A stretch of DNA of 64,000 bases from Rhodotorula mucilaginosa (taxonomy: Eukaryota > Basidiomycota > Microbotryomycetes > Sporidiobolales > Sporidiobolaceae), in contig CP137866.1 of the NCBI GenBank assembly GCA_034406715.1, positions 310,001 to 374,000 on the forward strand, given 5' to 3'. Each line of letters opens with the position of its first letter. Positions within the stretch are counted from its first letter, which is position 1. Below, in pieces: positions 43,496-55,336 of the stretch. A program made the position numbers and the translations under genes. The notes under the pieces were generated by a model. That model did not search any database, had not been told where the DNA came from, and saw nothing but the letters and a program-made list of their open reading frames with translations.

Positions 43496-46400
43496 TTACT
43501 GCCGAGGGATATCGGCGCTGGCACGCGGGCTGGCATTGGCACTGTTTCGGCTGCTAGCGCTCGCGTTGCGCGAGTGGCGACTACCGCCGCCGCCGAAAAT
43601 CTTGTGGAAGAAGCCCTCCTTGCGTTCCTTGTCGACGCCGGGTTCGTGCGGGTTGCGCTTCGACAGCTTGCGCTGGACGCCGCCCGTGTGTTCAACGGGC
43701 GCGACCGCCGAAGGGGGAGCCACACCCAGACCGCTTCGCTCGCCATGATGCTGGTGCTGCTGCTGCTGTTGGTGGTGGTGCGGCGGGATCGGCATACCGC
43801 CGACGGGCGGCAAGGTCCCCATTCCGGGGATGGCAGCGGTAGTGACGCCCGTAACGCCGAGAGCGGTCGGCGGAGCGCCGGCGTGGGTCTCGTTGTGGCG
43901 CTGACCGACTCCGGACGAGTCCGATTCCATGCGGTTGGGGTGAGGAGGCGCCAGCGGCGAACTCGGCGAGGAAGCAGTCGGCGAGGTCGTCCCCATTGAC
44001 GGTGGACGAACTGGAGCAGTAGCTCCGACGATGGGTCCTGAAACAAGCGGGTCTGCAAGTCATCGTCAGTAACTGAAGTCTTGCCTTGAGAGCATGATTC
44101 GCGAGGCACTCACCTCGGACCCCGACGATGCTGTCCATCATCCGGTCGCGTCGCGCTTCCACATCTCCAGCCGGAACATTCGGACGAGCTCCAACAAAGC
44201 CGGTCGGACCGGACATCGCTGCATTCGACGGGAGGGGCGCCTGCTGCTGCTGAGGCGGGACTGCGAAATGAGCTTGCGGATGGACGGCAGGCTGGACGGG
44301 CTGCATGGGCTGCATGGGCTGCATGGGCTGCATGGGCTGCATGGGCTGCTGCTGACCGTGCGCAAACGACGTCGGCCCAATCGAACCAGCCACGGAAGCA
44401 GGGCGGTCCAACTCGGTCGTCGAAAACTGACTCGAGCGGGGACTTCCCTTCGACAAACTCTTGCGGTGCAAGCGCTTGTGACCGTCGACGACTGCGGTCG
44501 TGATCTTCATGTGCGGGCTCCGCTCGATGGTCGCCGTGGGCTCCTGAGGCTGTTGTTGCTGAGCCGCAAGGTGCGGCGGGACGGCGCCCGGCTGCTGCTG
44601 CTGCTGCAAGTGAGGCGGCGGCACCACCGGAGAAGGCGACATTTGTTGCTGCTGCTGCGGCGGCATTGTTTGAGCAGGGAAGCCCATCACGGCGCGAGTA
44701 CTGCTCGGAGTCGTGTTCTCAGCAGCGGCCGGCGGAGGAGTGTACGTCGCGTCCTCCCTGAAACGGGAAACAGGCGCCGGCGCCGCGCGGCTCGGGGTCG
44801 AAGCTGGTACTCCACTCGACTGTCGCGCAAGCATAGTCGCGCCTGCCGCGCCGGCACCGGCACCCGCCAGACCGGCCGCAGCCGCGAGCGGAACCGCGTT
44901 TGAGCGTTGTTCCTGAGCAGCGGGAGGGGTCGGCTCGTCGAGCGCCGCAGCGGCCTGCTGTTGCGCATTCGGCGCCGGCTGCGGGAGGTGCGCAAATTCC
45001 TGCATAGCCGGAGTCGGTTCGACGCCCGGAACGACGCCGACAAAGCCGGCTTGCTCCGGGCTCGTGGCGGGACCAGCGGTATCGGCGAGAACCCTCGGCT
45101 CGACGGCGCGGTGCGGTTCACCGCGCTGAAGCCCTTCTGCAGCAGCAGCGGTCGAGAGAAGCTCGGCGCGTTGCTCCCAGAGCGGAGCGGGCGCCATCGT
45201 CGCCGAGACGGGCGGGGTATCGAAGTTCTCCGTAAAAGTCGACGACGCGCGCGGGGCCTGCTCCACAGCAACGTGACGGAGGTGTCAGTAAAGTGAAGGA
45301 GACGAGGATAGGATCAGTCTGCACAGTGTGCTCACGTTCTCAGCGGGCGAGTCGTTCGAGAACGACTTCATCCCGACCGCCATCGCGACGCCACCTCCTC
45401 CCGCAGCAGCGACGGCGAGCGCTTCATCGACGGCTTTGCCTTTGCCCTTGTCTTGGGCAGTAAACATCGGCGCCTCGTCGAGCTTACTGAGCGACGAGGC
45501 ATCAGTCTCGCTAGTCGGCGTCTCGACGTGCTCGGGGAGAGTAGGAGGCGGGTACGGCTCAAAGTCCTTTGGCTGCGCGGGGGATAAAATGCTTGTGTCA
45601 ATCAGGAAGCTTTGATAAAGTCGGCCGCCGATGCAAAGGAACAGGGAAGCAGACGCACGGCGTCTTTGTCGATAGACTCCGGTCCGGCGAGGGCGGCGGC
45701 GCCACCGAGCGCAGCTCCTCCAGCCGCGAGCGGCGCCGCTTCTCCCTACAGTCAAGGAAAACATCGTTCAGTACAAAGGAAGGAAGGAAAAATGTCAGGA
45801 GCAACAGAGAAAGGACACTCACGAGGTGGAACGGGTTCCTCTCGCGCGGGATCTCGGTCTCGTCCGACCCGGCGATGGAGACGTCACTCCTCGCGCTGGG
45901 CGTGTCGACCGGCAGGGGGACACTAGCAGCCGCAGCGAGCGGCGTCTCGTTCGATGACTGTGAGTTGAAAGACCCTACGTGAGCTTATAGGGCCAGCGGA
46001 AGCGTTCCGACTTGCCAGCCCGACTCCGGGTTTCACGCGCAACTCACCTCGAGCGGCGTTCCGTCGGCGCTCTGATCAATGTCCCGATCCGTGAGCAAGA
46101 TCGTGCCCGGTTCGCGTGTGCCAAAGCCGCTCGCGGCGGGGCCGGGGGCGATCGTGGGAGTTTCGACGCCCGAACCGGCGGCGAGGACGGCGCCCGAGAA
46201 GGAGTCGAGCGAGCCGGACGGGGTCGGGAGGGACGGCCGGTCGGACGACTGTGCGACGGGGAGACAGGGCTAGAACAGTCAGCGATCAGCCGTCCTTGTC
46301 GCGGGAAAGGACCACCGAATCCCAACGGCAATGAAAGCCAGCTCGCCACGCACCTCCTTCTCGTTGTCGAGCGGAGTCGCCGTCAAAATCTCGTTCCCGC

Positions 46401-47379
46401 TCGTTCCACGGACGTTGGTCGGGATCCCTGCGCCGGCCTGCAAGTCCTTCTCGACAGCTTCATCGACCGGCACCGTCGCCGGTTCCTCGATCTCGTTCTC
46501 GACCTTGCCGATCGAAGTCGCTCCCGCCGCTGCGGCACCAAGCAAAGCGGCCTCGGCGCTGAGAGGCGGAGTGGATGCGCTCGTCGAAGAGGCGGATTCG
46601 GCGAGGAGGCGCTGCGCGGGCGAATGGGCGAGTTCGGCTTGCGACTTTTCGATGGCGGGGGTGCCAAAGTTGGGTGGGGTTGCCGTCGGAGTTGTCATTT
46701 GCGATTCCGAGACCTGCGTGCCAAAAGCAATATCAGGTCAATAGAAGCTCCGTTGTTCGAGCGGGCGCTGGACAAGAGGCGATGCGTGTGTACTCACGGG
46801 CACTGCGGCTTGTTTCGTGTCTGCCGTGGTCGACGGTTCCTCGACCTCGTTCGAAGCCAACTTGGCGCCGGCGGCTCCGGCGAGGAGGGCCTCACCGAGG
46901 TGACCGTCGTCGTCGTCGTTGCTGTTGTTGAGGAGCTGCTGGGCGGGCGAGTGGGCCAACTCGGCCTGTTCCTTTTCGACTGCGGGGGTCCCGAACGCTT
47001 GATGCGTATCGAGCTGGACGGCGGCGGCGGCCGGGTTACCCGCGGTGGTGGTCGAGGAGGAGGAGGCGTGCTTGGGTTCGTCTGCGAGTGCCATTTCTGT
47101 GATGCCTTGGTGTTCGACTGCGCTCAAGCCAGCGAGACCGCCTCCGACTGCGGCGCCGAGTGGGCCTCCGACGACGAAGCCGGCTGCTGCGCCGAGGAGG
47201 GCGACGCCTGCGCCTTCGAGGCGGTGCTTGTTCGCTTCGGCTTCGTGCTCGAGGGCTTGCTGGTCGGCAGAGACTGCGGGAGTGGGGTCGGACGACTCTT
47301 GGACTGAGGGAGTGGGCGGGTAGAAGCCCGGGAAGTGGTCATCGAGGGTCGGAGCGGGAGACGGAGCTGGGTGCTCCAT
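43496..47379 (-). CDS. Large low-complexity protein with glycine-zipper segments, function unknown
   Basis: I do not recognise this family. The start MEHPAPSPAPTLDDHFPGFY at 47379 is the first ATG; the stop TAA is at 43496-43498. At least seven exons join into about 1,000 Ala/Pro/Gln/Ser-rich residues. Visible features are a glycine-zipper-like hydrophobic stretch near 47200 (LLGAAAGFVVGGPLGAAVGG) and others near 46540 and 44860 (AAAAGLAGAGAGAAG); a repeated motif FGTPA.EK.QAELAHSPAQ.LL in the first two exons; Gln runs; five MQP repeats near 44320; and a basic C-terminus with KLSKRNPHEPG and GFFHKIFGGGG. The zipper segments could insert in membranes or pack as helices. It may be an organising protein of the cell periphery, but that is a guess. 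Open reading continues cleanly through canonical introns. Confidence 0.75.
44301..44345. repeat. 9-bp minisatellite, five copies
   Basis: Five exact copies of CTGCATGGG lie in tandem; on the coding (minus) strand they give Met-Gln-Pro repeats inside the low-complexity protein. Confidence 0.95.
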
Positions 47380-47782
47380 CGTAAGCACTCTCTGTCTAGA
47401 CTCTGGAGTAGACGGCAAGTTAAGAGCGAGAGCGAGAGCAGCTTCGCGTGTCCGCCCGATCGAATCGGTGACGTCGGCGGGCTCTGACAGCTCGAGGGGA
47501 GGGCTCGGACGTGGAAATAGCCAGCGGTTGTAATCGATTACAAATACTCAATTACCACCGCCAACCTCTCGTCGGGCTCATCAACCCATCGACCCAACTA
47601 CACGCACAGTCTCGGTAGGGCAGTTCAGCCGGTAAGGCAGCACGCCCAGTCAGCCAGCTCCCGCGAGGACCACTCAGCTAACCCTCCGCCGTGCCGCTGT
47701 GCAGATCCACTCTCTCCGCCGCTCCTCCGCTCCACTTTCATCGCTCTCGCGCACGCACACACACACACCGATCGATTCAAGG
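47380..47782. promoter_or_regulatory. Divergent promoter, low-complexity protein gene / MPC
   Basis: A 403-bp head-to-head spacer. It is CT-rich just before the MPC start and has an ACACACACACAC tract near 47757-47768. No named element was assigned. Confidence 0.5.
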
Positions 47783-48681
47783 ATGGCTGCACCGGCTGCG
47801 ACTTCGAGCGGCCTCTCGGGCAAGATGACCCAGCTGTGGAACTCGCCCGCAGGTGCGTGATCCAACTTGCTAGGGCTGATCGTTTGTGGACACCGAGGGT
47901 CTGCTTGACACATCGGATCGCTGACTGCCGCCCGGTCACTTGTTGGACAACGCACAGGCCCCAAGTGAGTATCTGGAGCAAGCCAGCGCAAGAAATCCGT
48001 CTCCTGCGACTGACTACAGGCACCTTCCCTCCCCCGCCCCGAACCGTCTTGCAGAACCGTCTTTTTCTGGGCGCCCATGTTCAAGTGGTGCGTTGGCCCG
48101 GCCGAGATTGGCTCCTCCATGAGCTCGTCAGTGATCGCCTTGTACTGTACAAGAGCTGATGGTTTGTACTGTCGGTACTACGCACAGGGCCCTCGTCGCT
48201 GCTGGAATCAAGGACCTGAGCCGGCCAGCCGAGGTCATCTCGATCCCCCAAAACCTCGGTAAGAGCTTCGCCCCTTTCTCTCATCTTAACTACCCCTAGG
48301 CTCAAAACACTGACCCACCGCGCGGCTACCCTGCAGCCCTGACTGCGACCGGTCTGATCTGGGTGCGGTACTCGTTCGTCATCACGCCCGTCAACTACTC
48401 GCTCGCGGCCGTCAACCTCTTTGTCGCCGGGACCGGGATCACGTCCCTCTACCGCGCATGGGAGTGAGTCCGCTCATTTGCTCTGCACGGATGCGGCGCG
48501 ACAGCTGGTTCCCGCATCTCGCGCTCGTTTCGCTTCCGTTCGGAAAAAGGGCTGACTCCAGCGCATGTTTGCGCCCTCGCGCAGCTGGCAGCGCAAGTCC
48601 CCGGCAGAGCAGGCGGCGGTTCGCGTCGCACGGGAAGAGGCCGAGAAGACTAAGGACGCCGTACAGAAGATTGGCGCATGA
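47783..48681 (+). CDS. Mitochondrial pyruvate carrier subunit (MPC2/3 type)
   Basis: MPC heterodimers import pyruvate across the inner mitochondrial membrane. Exons join as MAAPAATSSGLSGKMTQLWN, SPAGPK, TVFFWAPMFKW, ALVAAGIKDLSRPAEVIS, ALTATGLIWVRYSFVITP and VNYSLAAVNLFVAGTG, then DWQRKSPAEQAA, ending KDAVQKIGA at TGA 48679-48681. This is the MPC2/3 pattern: the WAP.FKW motif, then LIWVRYS and NY.LA.VN, with two or three short hydrophobic helices. Exon 1 is 47783-47852; exon 2 is only 7 nt (47959-47965, GCCCCAA); other introns split Trp, Ala and Asp codons. Length is about 127 aa, normal for the family. Confidence 0.92.
47959..47965 (+). other. 7-nt microexon in the MPC gene
   Basis: CGCACAG|GCCCCAA|GTGAGT. 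It supplies bases two and three of a Gly codon, Pro, and two bases of Lys. Skipping it would lose 7 nt and break the frame of the WAP.FKW segment. Confidence 0.8.
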
Positions 48682-49156
48682 GCCTGCCTGAGCGTCACCA
48701 GCTTGGGACCGGAAGGAGGGCATATGAACACCTCGCTCACTCGGATGCTCTCTTGGTTGCCTGGATTGCTTTGATATAGACTCGATCTTCTCTGTCCGAT
48801 TGTGAGGGCTGTGGTGAGCGACCGGCGGGGCATCGCGCGAAGAACAGCGACAGATCGAGAGCTAGAGGCGGGAGCGCTCGAGAAGCAAGCCGTGCTTGCT
48901 TTCTCTTCTTGGTGGGGCCACCAGGACGAGTCAACATACGGGTTGAGAGTCTGCTTCCCATCATATGCTCGAGCTCTAGAGCGATTCGCTGTTTCAAAGT
49001 CCGCTCAAGTCCGAGATCGGAGGTGCGCGACTTTCACGCGCGATCTTGATCTCGCTCGTCTCGCCTCCTTGCATCTCGGCAAGAGACAGAGATACACGCC
49101 GGGGTACAACGGCGGAAACCAAACAGCGATCGGGAAAGCTACGCTCTGGCCCGGCT
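48682..49156. other. Intergenic, MPC 3' flank / lipase promoter
   Basis: 475 bp between two plus-strand genes. Open frames here are shadows with no protein likeness. Confidence 0.5.
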
Positions 49157-52032
49157 ATGGCACCGTGGCCGCTCACTTGGATCCTCGGTTCTCCTGCTGC
49201 TTCGGCCTCGTCGGCGGACGCAAGCGGGGCATCATCTGCATCATCGCCTCACACGGCAGCAGGACAGCAGGGATCGCCCGCCTCGACAACAACCGTAACG
49301 AAGCACGTCAAAGGTCCTGGCGGCAAGACCGATCCCGCGTCCGAAGCCGGCACCGAGGCGCAGACGGCGCTCGCGAGCTGGGCGGCGTTGCTCGAACCGT
49401 TCAAGGCCGGCAGTGGTCGCTTGCCCGAAAAGGCCAGGACAGACCCGAGCATCCGCCAGCGTCTAGAGGCGCCCGTCGCACACTTGTGGGAATACGTGCC
49501 CTTCTTTGCGAAACAGGGTCAGTCGCCCCGCCAGCCATTCTCATTCACACGTGACCTCGCTCCGAGACTGACACCCGCTGTTCTTCGAACTCGGTCGAAT
49601 GCTTACGTGGAACAGGCACCTCTCTCACTCGAGCGTTCATCCAGCACCATGTCTATGGTCCGCCCAAGCCGTCCTGGGGCGTCGAACTCACCCTCTTCAC
49701 CACCTTCCTGCGTCAAGTCTCTTCCTACTCGCACCTCTCGTCCTTGACCCGCCTCCGCTCGATGCTCGAACTCGGTTCGCTCCTCCCCGCCCCGAAAGAC
49801 GGCATCGTCACGCCCATCTCGTTTCGCGTCAAGCGCCGGAACCTGCGCGGAATCCTCGCCGCTCCTGACGCGCTCGAGACCGGCCAGCGCGAATTGACCG
49901 GTGAGTGGGTCACCAACAAGCGGTTGTGGCGCCGCATGACTCGAGAATGGACGCTTGACGGCGCCGCCACTGTGAAAGGTCGCGCCGCGGACGGAGATGC
50001 CAAACCGGCCGGCGCGGCCAAAGACGGGATCGTCTGCTTGTACCTGCACGGCGGCGCATACTACATGTTCTCGGCAGAGACGCACCGCTACCTCACCATC
50101 TCGGTCTCGCGGTATTGCGACGCGCGCGTTTTCGGTGAGCCTGGCGCCCAGTCTGATCTCGCCTCAGAAGCCGTGCTAACAAGTCTTGTGACCTCAGCCG
50201 TCAACTATCGACTCGCGCCCGAGACCAAATTCCCCGGTCAGCTGCACGATGCAGTTTCGGCCTACATGCGCTTGACGGTCGATCTCAAGATCCCGCCGCA
50301 GAATATCGTGAGTCGACGATATTACCCTTCACAACCCCTCATGAGCTTACGCCAGCGTCTGCTCTGCCAGATTTTTGCTGGAGACAGCGCCGGCGGTGGC
50401 CTCTGTCTCGCTACTTTACTATATCTTCGCGATGAGGGATACCCGCTTCCTTCGGGCGCGATCCTCATGAGCCCCTGGGTCGACTTGACCATGTATGTCT
50501 CCACCTTCACCGTGCTGGTCTCTTGTTTAGATGATGCTGACTTTCAGAAAATTTAAACAACGTAGGTCGTGCGAAAGCTGGGAGACGAATCGGGTACGCA
50601 GTCTCTACCGCCCTGCATACATCAATCGACCCCAACTGACCGACGTCTCTCTCGCAGCCCTATGACTACCTGCCGAACCCGAACACGGAGGACGACCACC
50701 TGCATCCGGTCAAATGCCTGCTCGGCGACTCGATCGACGAGTACTTGACGCACCCTTACGTCTCGCCTCTGTTTGGCGATCTGGCCGGCCTGCCGCCCCT
50801 GTTGATACAGGCCGGAGACGCCGAAGTGCTGCGCGACGAGATTACGCTGCTGGCGCACAAGGCGGCGATGGCAGGAGTCAAGGTGGAACATGAGATCTTC
50901 GAGGTGAGCAAAATCCTCTTTTTCGAGTCGCCCCCGTTGGAGGAGATCCTTACCATCAAGTGACGCGCGACAGGACTGCGTACACGTCTTTCAAGCGTTC
51001 CTGTTCCTCGAGGCGTCTCGGAAAGCCTTCCTCTCGCAGCGCACCTTTGTCAAACACACACTCCCTCGCATTCGCCGCCGAGCCGCCGAAGCTGCCGCCG
51101 CTCGCGCCGTCACTTCGACCGCCGCATCCCCCGACCTCGAACTGGACGAAGCGCCCTCACTTACTGATGCTGCCACGACTGGCTCGACCAGTCTTTCTTC
51201 GTCGTCGTCGCTTTCGTTCGACTTTACCGAGGTGGATCGCGAGGTCGCTGCGGACGCGCACGAGGTCGATCAGAGCGGGAGAGCGGAGGAGGCGAGTCTC
51301 CCTGCGACGCCGCAATCTTCGGTCGACGAAGCCGACTTGCAACCGGAGTGGGAAGTCGAGGAGGACGAGTCGTTGAGCGACGACGGGGACTCGGCGGGTC
51401 GCGATTCGTCGTCGGCGGGGACTCCGGTCCGGGGTTCGCCCAACTTGGTTCCGTCGACGCCTCCTCCAAGATCGGCGCGTGAAGTCGAGGACGAGAATAT
51501 GCAGACTCCGACGCTCCCTGCTCGAGCGGACTTTGGTCAAGCGGCGCAGTCGGCATCTCGACCTCGTCTGCGAACGTACGCTTCGGCTCGCGACCTCGGC
51601 ATGTCGAGCACGACGACCGAGTCCGTCGCAGCTTCAGAACCCGCCTCGAAAGTCTCATCTCCCCACAGCCGCCGTCGTTCCGCGACCGTGACGATGCCCA
51701 ACTCTCACTCACGCTCGGCCGGCTCCTCCCCACGCCACTCGCTCGTTTCGCTCTCGCCCCGCTCCTCGACGATGAGCGACCACGCGCGCCGCATGCACGC
51801 GCGGACAAACAGTCACCCGGAGATTCAGGCGTTGCTCAAGCGCCTCATGGAAGCCGAGGAGGCGGACGACGCCGCTGCCGCGCACAGTGCGAGGCAAAGG
51901 CAACTCGAGACGCGAGTCTGGGGAACCGACCGGAGCGGTCAAGTCACGCCTGATCAGCAAGCATCCGTGGTGGCCGCCGACGCCAACTTGTTCGGGATGG
52001 ACGAGGACGAGGTCGTGAGCCAAGACGGCTGA
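49157..52032 (+). CDS. Hormone-sensitive-lipase-family alpha/beta hydrolase
   Basis: Predicted serine esterase/lipase acting on acylglycerols or other esters. The start at 49157 gives MAPWPLTWILGSPAASASS, possibly a weak signal or anchor. Domain order is an N-terminal HSL-like helical part (SIRQRLEAPVAHLWEYVPFF; SSYSHLSSLTRLRSML), the oxyanion HGGAYYMF near 50050, VNYRLAPETKFPGQLHDAV, the nucleophile elbow FAGDSAGGGLCLA near 50380, SPWVDLTM/SCESWETN, LLIQAGDAEVLRDE (acid), and VEHEIFEDCVHVFQAF (His). A Ser/Glu-rich tail of about 300 residues (51080-52032) follows, with TSTLS-like phosphorylatable stretches and an Ala/Glu helix near the end. Several introns are present, some splitting Gly or Met codons. 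The substrate is not determinable from sequence. Confidence 0.88.
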
Positions 52033-52401
52033 TACTGTATCCCTGTCGCTACTACTTCTTTCGCTGCTCTCCATTTACCGGACCGCAACCTGTTACCCTC
52101 GCCGCTTGTCGTTGTCATATCGTCATATATTGTGCCCCCTTTCTATACAGCCGCACGCCCGCTTTCTGCGCGCTTCCCTGCGCTGAAAACATCTCGTCGA
52201 CCTAACCTAACCCTTTCGCAAACTCTGTACTTCTTCGTCGTGCCATTCATCCCTCTTTGCAAAGGCTTTCCTCTTCCTTTTCAGCGCATAGTCTCCCCCC
52301 TGTTTGTTTGTATGCAGACTGCAAAGGATTGCGAAATGCAAGCGGAAGTAGATGAGGGGTATCGTGTCTCATGCTGATGCGCTCGCTCCGCGCGCCTCCA
52401 C
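52033..52401. other. Convergent 3' spacer, lipase / SRP14
   Basis: 369 bp, pyrimidine-rich on the plus strand, with no coding signal. Confidence 0.5.
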
Positions 52402-53461
52402 TCAATCTGCACTCGCCCTCGTCCGCGTCGCCTTGAAGCGCTCGACGGCCTTTTCCCTCCGCTTGATCAACCTCCTTCGCTTCTGGACCCCGTTCCCTCT
52501 CCGCGGTCCCACCACTTTCGGCAACCTCGGCGCAAAGTGCGCGGCGCCTCCCCCTCCTGCTGCGACTCCCGCCGAACCGGCGAGGACGGCCGCCGTAGCC
52601 GGGTCGACGGCAGCTCCCTTTGCGGTCGCCTTGGTTGCTTGCCGTTTCGCCGCTTTGAGCGCTCGTTGCCGCGCCAAGTCGCCCTTCTTCTTCTTTGGTC
52701 GGAGTCCGCCCGAGAAGGACGAACGCAAGAGGGTCGAGTAGGACGCGAGGAACGATTCAATGTCGGCGGGTTGGACCTGCGGGTGGGCACGCGAGGCCAG
52801 AGTTGAAGAATGATCGAGTACGGATTTACGGCGCACGTGCGAGAAGAGGCCGGTTGACAGGTTGAGGAGAGAGAGAAAAGGGTAGTCAGTTTCGGCGCGC
52901 ACTTTGGGGAAAGTGAGCGGCAAAATGCCCGCACCGTGGTCGAGAGTTTGATTTTGGTATCCTTCTTGCCCCGGCCGTCCGTCGCTCGGATCAGGAGCGG
53001 CCATTCCCGGTCCTGCTCCTCGTGTGGTGTCGAGTCGCGTGCCCGACTCGAAGACGACGATGATGCCGCCGCCGTCGCGTCAGTCATCTCGGCATCTTCT
53101 GGTGATGATGTCGAGGCATCCGTCTCGTATGTCACTGCGAGTCGGATCAGCAGATCATGGTCGAGCGTGCGATTTTGGACACGGGTTCAGTTCGTCGGTC
53201 GGCGGGGGGGTGAGGTCAACAGGCTTCTCGTCAGCTCGGCGTAGGGCAGGAGCGAGTAGCCGGGAGGAGACTGACGGCGTTTCTGAGTGAGAAAGACTGT
53301 CCCTGCATCCTTGCGCTGGGCAAAGAGCGCCGCTAATCGCTCGAGGAACTGTTTTCCAAAGAGATCGGGGAGCGGGTGAGCGGATCATCTCGGGCAGGTC
53401 GTGGGCTTGTCGACGCAAGAGGGGCCTCAGCCATACTGACCTCGGCGTTGCTCAGGTGCAT
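52402..53461 (-). CDS. SRP14: Signal recognition particle 14-kDa subunit
   Basis: SRP14 binds the Alu domain of SRP RNA and contributes to elongation arrest. Spliced product begins MHLSNAE then FLERLAALFAQRKDAGTVFL TQKR, the SRP14 N-terminal signature. An acidic/Ser loop follows (SPEDAEMTDATAAA), then EWPLLIRATDGRGKKDTKIK and VQPADIESFLASYSTLLRSS, the two central strands and helix. A long C-terminal tail holds KKKKGDLARQRALKAAKRQA, Ala/Gly-rich residues and KRRRLIKRREKA. Fungal SRP14s often carry such basic or Ala-rich tails. Introns lie after the 21-nt first exon (E|FLERL), after QKR, and before VQPAD. The stop is at 52402. Confidence 0.88.
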
Positions 53462-53917
53462 GTTGCGCGGGTCGTGGTGAGAGCGCTGAGCGGAAGGGTT
53501 GTCCACTCTCAAACTCCCGCCAGCACACGCTATCTGCCTCCCTAGAATGGCGCATTCTTTTCATGGACCCGCAACACGGTAGTCACAGACACGCGGGTAC
53601 TACTGGACGCGAAAGCTCGCGCTGTCGTTGCTCTCCTGGTGTATCCGCGTGCGATGAGATGAGGGCGGCCTTGCAGGCACGGGAAAGCGGGTATAGATTG
53701 CAAACGAAGGCAAGCGTTCTCAAGCGTTACGGATTGTTGATATACTGTCGGATCTGTTGGAAAGTTGGTCAGTGACTGATGGCAGGGGGCAGAGCGAGAA
53801 GATGTCGAAGAGTCCGAGACGGATCAAGTGCATGCAGACTCACCATGCACCGTCACCACCATCATCGCTATTGGTCTTGCTAAACCGTCGACGTGACTTC
53901 CTCGGCCGTCTTGACCG
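53462..53917. other. Intergenic, SRP14 promoter / 3' flank of small gene
   Basis: 456 bp between two minus-strand genes. No feature was recognised. Confidence 0.5.
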
Positions 53918-54535
53918 TCATGCGTCCGGCTGCGTCGCCTCCGCGGTCCCTGCTGCAGTCGTCGCCGTCCCCGCTTTCTCGACCTCGTCGGCGGACGAAC
54001 CGATCGCGAGGAAGTCGCTGATGAGCTTGACGCGCTGCTTCATGATCTCGCCGAATTCTTGAAGCCCGGCGTCGGCGTCGGCATCGGCATCGGCATCGGC
54101 ATGCTCGGCGACCACCTGTTTGAGGCACCACTCGTAACCAGCGAGGGCCTTCTCCATCGAGCCGTACTGCTCTTCGACCAGTCCGCCGACGAGTGAAACC
54201 TGGGCGACCTGCACGCGCGGCGCGTACTCGAAACGCTCTGAGCGCACCAGGGCCCGCACGCGGTACAGCAGCCCACGGTGCGCGCCCGGCTCGTTCAGCA
54301 TGCTGCCGTACCAGTTGACGACCTCGTCGACTTCGTCGTTGAACGCGAGGATGCTCGCGTATTTGAAGGGCAGCGAGAGCCACGCGTCGTCGGCTTCGCG
54401 CGCAAAGTAGCGCAGCGACTCGATGTAGGACAACGGGGGGTCGTGACGAGCGAGATCGGCGCGGACGGCGGCGCAGCCTTTGGCGGCGAGGTCGGGCTGC
54501 TCGGGGAACTCATCGGGGGTAGGGAGGTGGTCCAT
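53918..54535 (-). CDS. Small protein of unknown function, about 205 aa, single exon
   Basis: Not recognised. The start MDHLPTPDEFPEQPDLAAKG is at 54535. The body is largely helical and contains SYIESLRYFAREADDAWLSL, FNDEVDEVVNWYGSMLNEPG and YGSMEKALAGYEWCLKQVV, with a DADADADADAD run encoded by a hexanucleotide repeat, then IMKQRVKLISDFLAIGSS and an Ala/Thr tail. The pattern of paired helices is TPR-like at best. Head-to-head with the gene at 54686 across 150 bp. Coding is supported by consistent protein character over the whole frame, not by homology. Confidence 0.65.
   Translation of the reverse strand: MDHLPTPDEFPEQPDLAAKGCAAVRADLARHDPPLSYIESLRYFAREADDAWLSLPFKYASILAFNDEVDEVVNWYGSMLNEPGAHRGLLYRVRALVRSERFEYAPRVQVAQVSLVGGLVEEQYGSMEKALAGYEWCLKQVVAEHADADADADADAGLQEFGEIMKQRVKLISDFLAIGSSADEVEKAGTATTAAGTAEATQPDA
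54070..54102. repeat. Hexanucleotide repeat encoding (Asp-Ala)n
   Basis: Tandem GCATCG/GCGTCG units, about five copies, in frame in the small unknown protein. Confidence 0.85.
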
Positions 54536-54685
54536 GGTGTGCGACGGGCTACTTGTCCACGCAGCAGGGGGGCGTATGCGAGAGGAGAGAGGAGCTGACG
54601 AGCGCCGCCCCACTTGAGCCGACTCGACGCGACTCGACTGGTCACTCTTTGACCTCTTGCAACCTCGAGTGCAACCGCGCAACGA

Positions 54686-55336
54686 TGACTGAGCAGTGTG
54701 AGCCTTGCCCACTTCTTAACGCGCGCGCGCCCCTGCCTGACCGAGCGGACCATGCCTCCTCCAGCGTCGCCTTCTTCGCCTGCCGGCTTTGACGACGAAG
54801 TCATCAATCGCCGCGCTGCAGCGCTCGTACAACTCCGCAACACGATGCGTGAGTCTCGTCCGCTCATACGCTTGCACGGGCGCCTAGCTGACGGCCGCGT
54901 ATCCTGCGCAGCGAGCATGGAGGACATCGCCTCGGCCGCGGCCAAGTCGCCTCTCACCCCGGCTGTAGTGCTCGAAGCGCAAGCTCGCTACGAGGCTTAC
55001 GCCGACGAGACCGAATTTATGCGCGCTTCGCACAACGCTCACGTCGGTCACGAGGCGACTCAGCCCGCCCGCAACGGCTTCACCACGCGTCCACCCGTCG
55101 CCGCAGAGGAGGACGATCTGGCCGAACAGGCGCGCAAGGACGCGGTCGCCGCCGTCCCTCGCTTCGAGCAGCTCGAGGAGCAGGAGGAGGAGCACGGCGT
55201 TGTGCCGGCTCGTGTGCCGGGCATGCACGGAGGAGAAGCGCAGACGGGGGCGGAGGAACACGAACAACCTGAATCCGCTCGTCAAGGCACACCCGTCTCG
55301 CCGGAGAACGCCCAGGGTCACGGCATGGGCTCGTAG
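54686..55336 (+). CDS. Small acidic protein of unknown function
   Basis: Not recognised. Preferred model: exon 1 at 54686-54698 (ATG ACT GAG CAG T), intron 54699-54764 (GTGAGC donor, CCTGACC branch, CTCCAG acceptor), exon 2 54765-54848, intron, and exon 3 54912-55336. It gives MTEQSSPSSPAGFDDEV, INRRAAALVQLRNTM, SMEDIASAAAKSPLTPAVV, EAQARYEAYADETEFMRASH, then an acidic Glu/Gln/Pro-rich tail ending GHGMGS. An unspliced in-frame start at 54752 (MPPPASPSSPAG) is the alternative. Helical in the middle, probably disordered at the end. Confidence 0.6.

Noticed and set aside
47377-47418. Longer N-terminus (MPSTPESRQRVLT) for the low-complexity protein
   Set aside because: The upstream codon is TTG; the first real ATG is at 47379.
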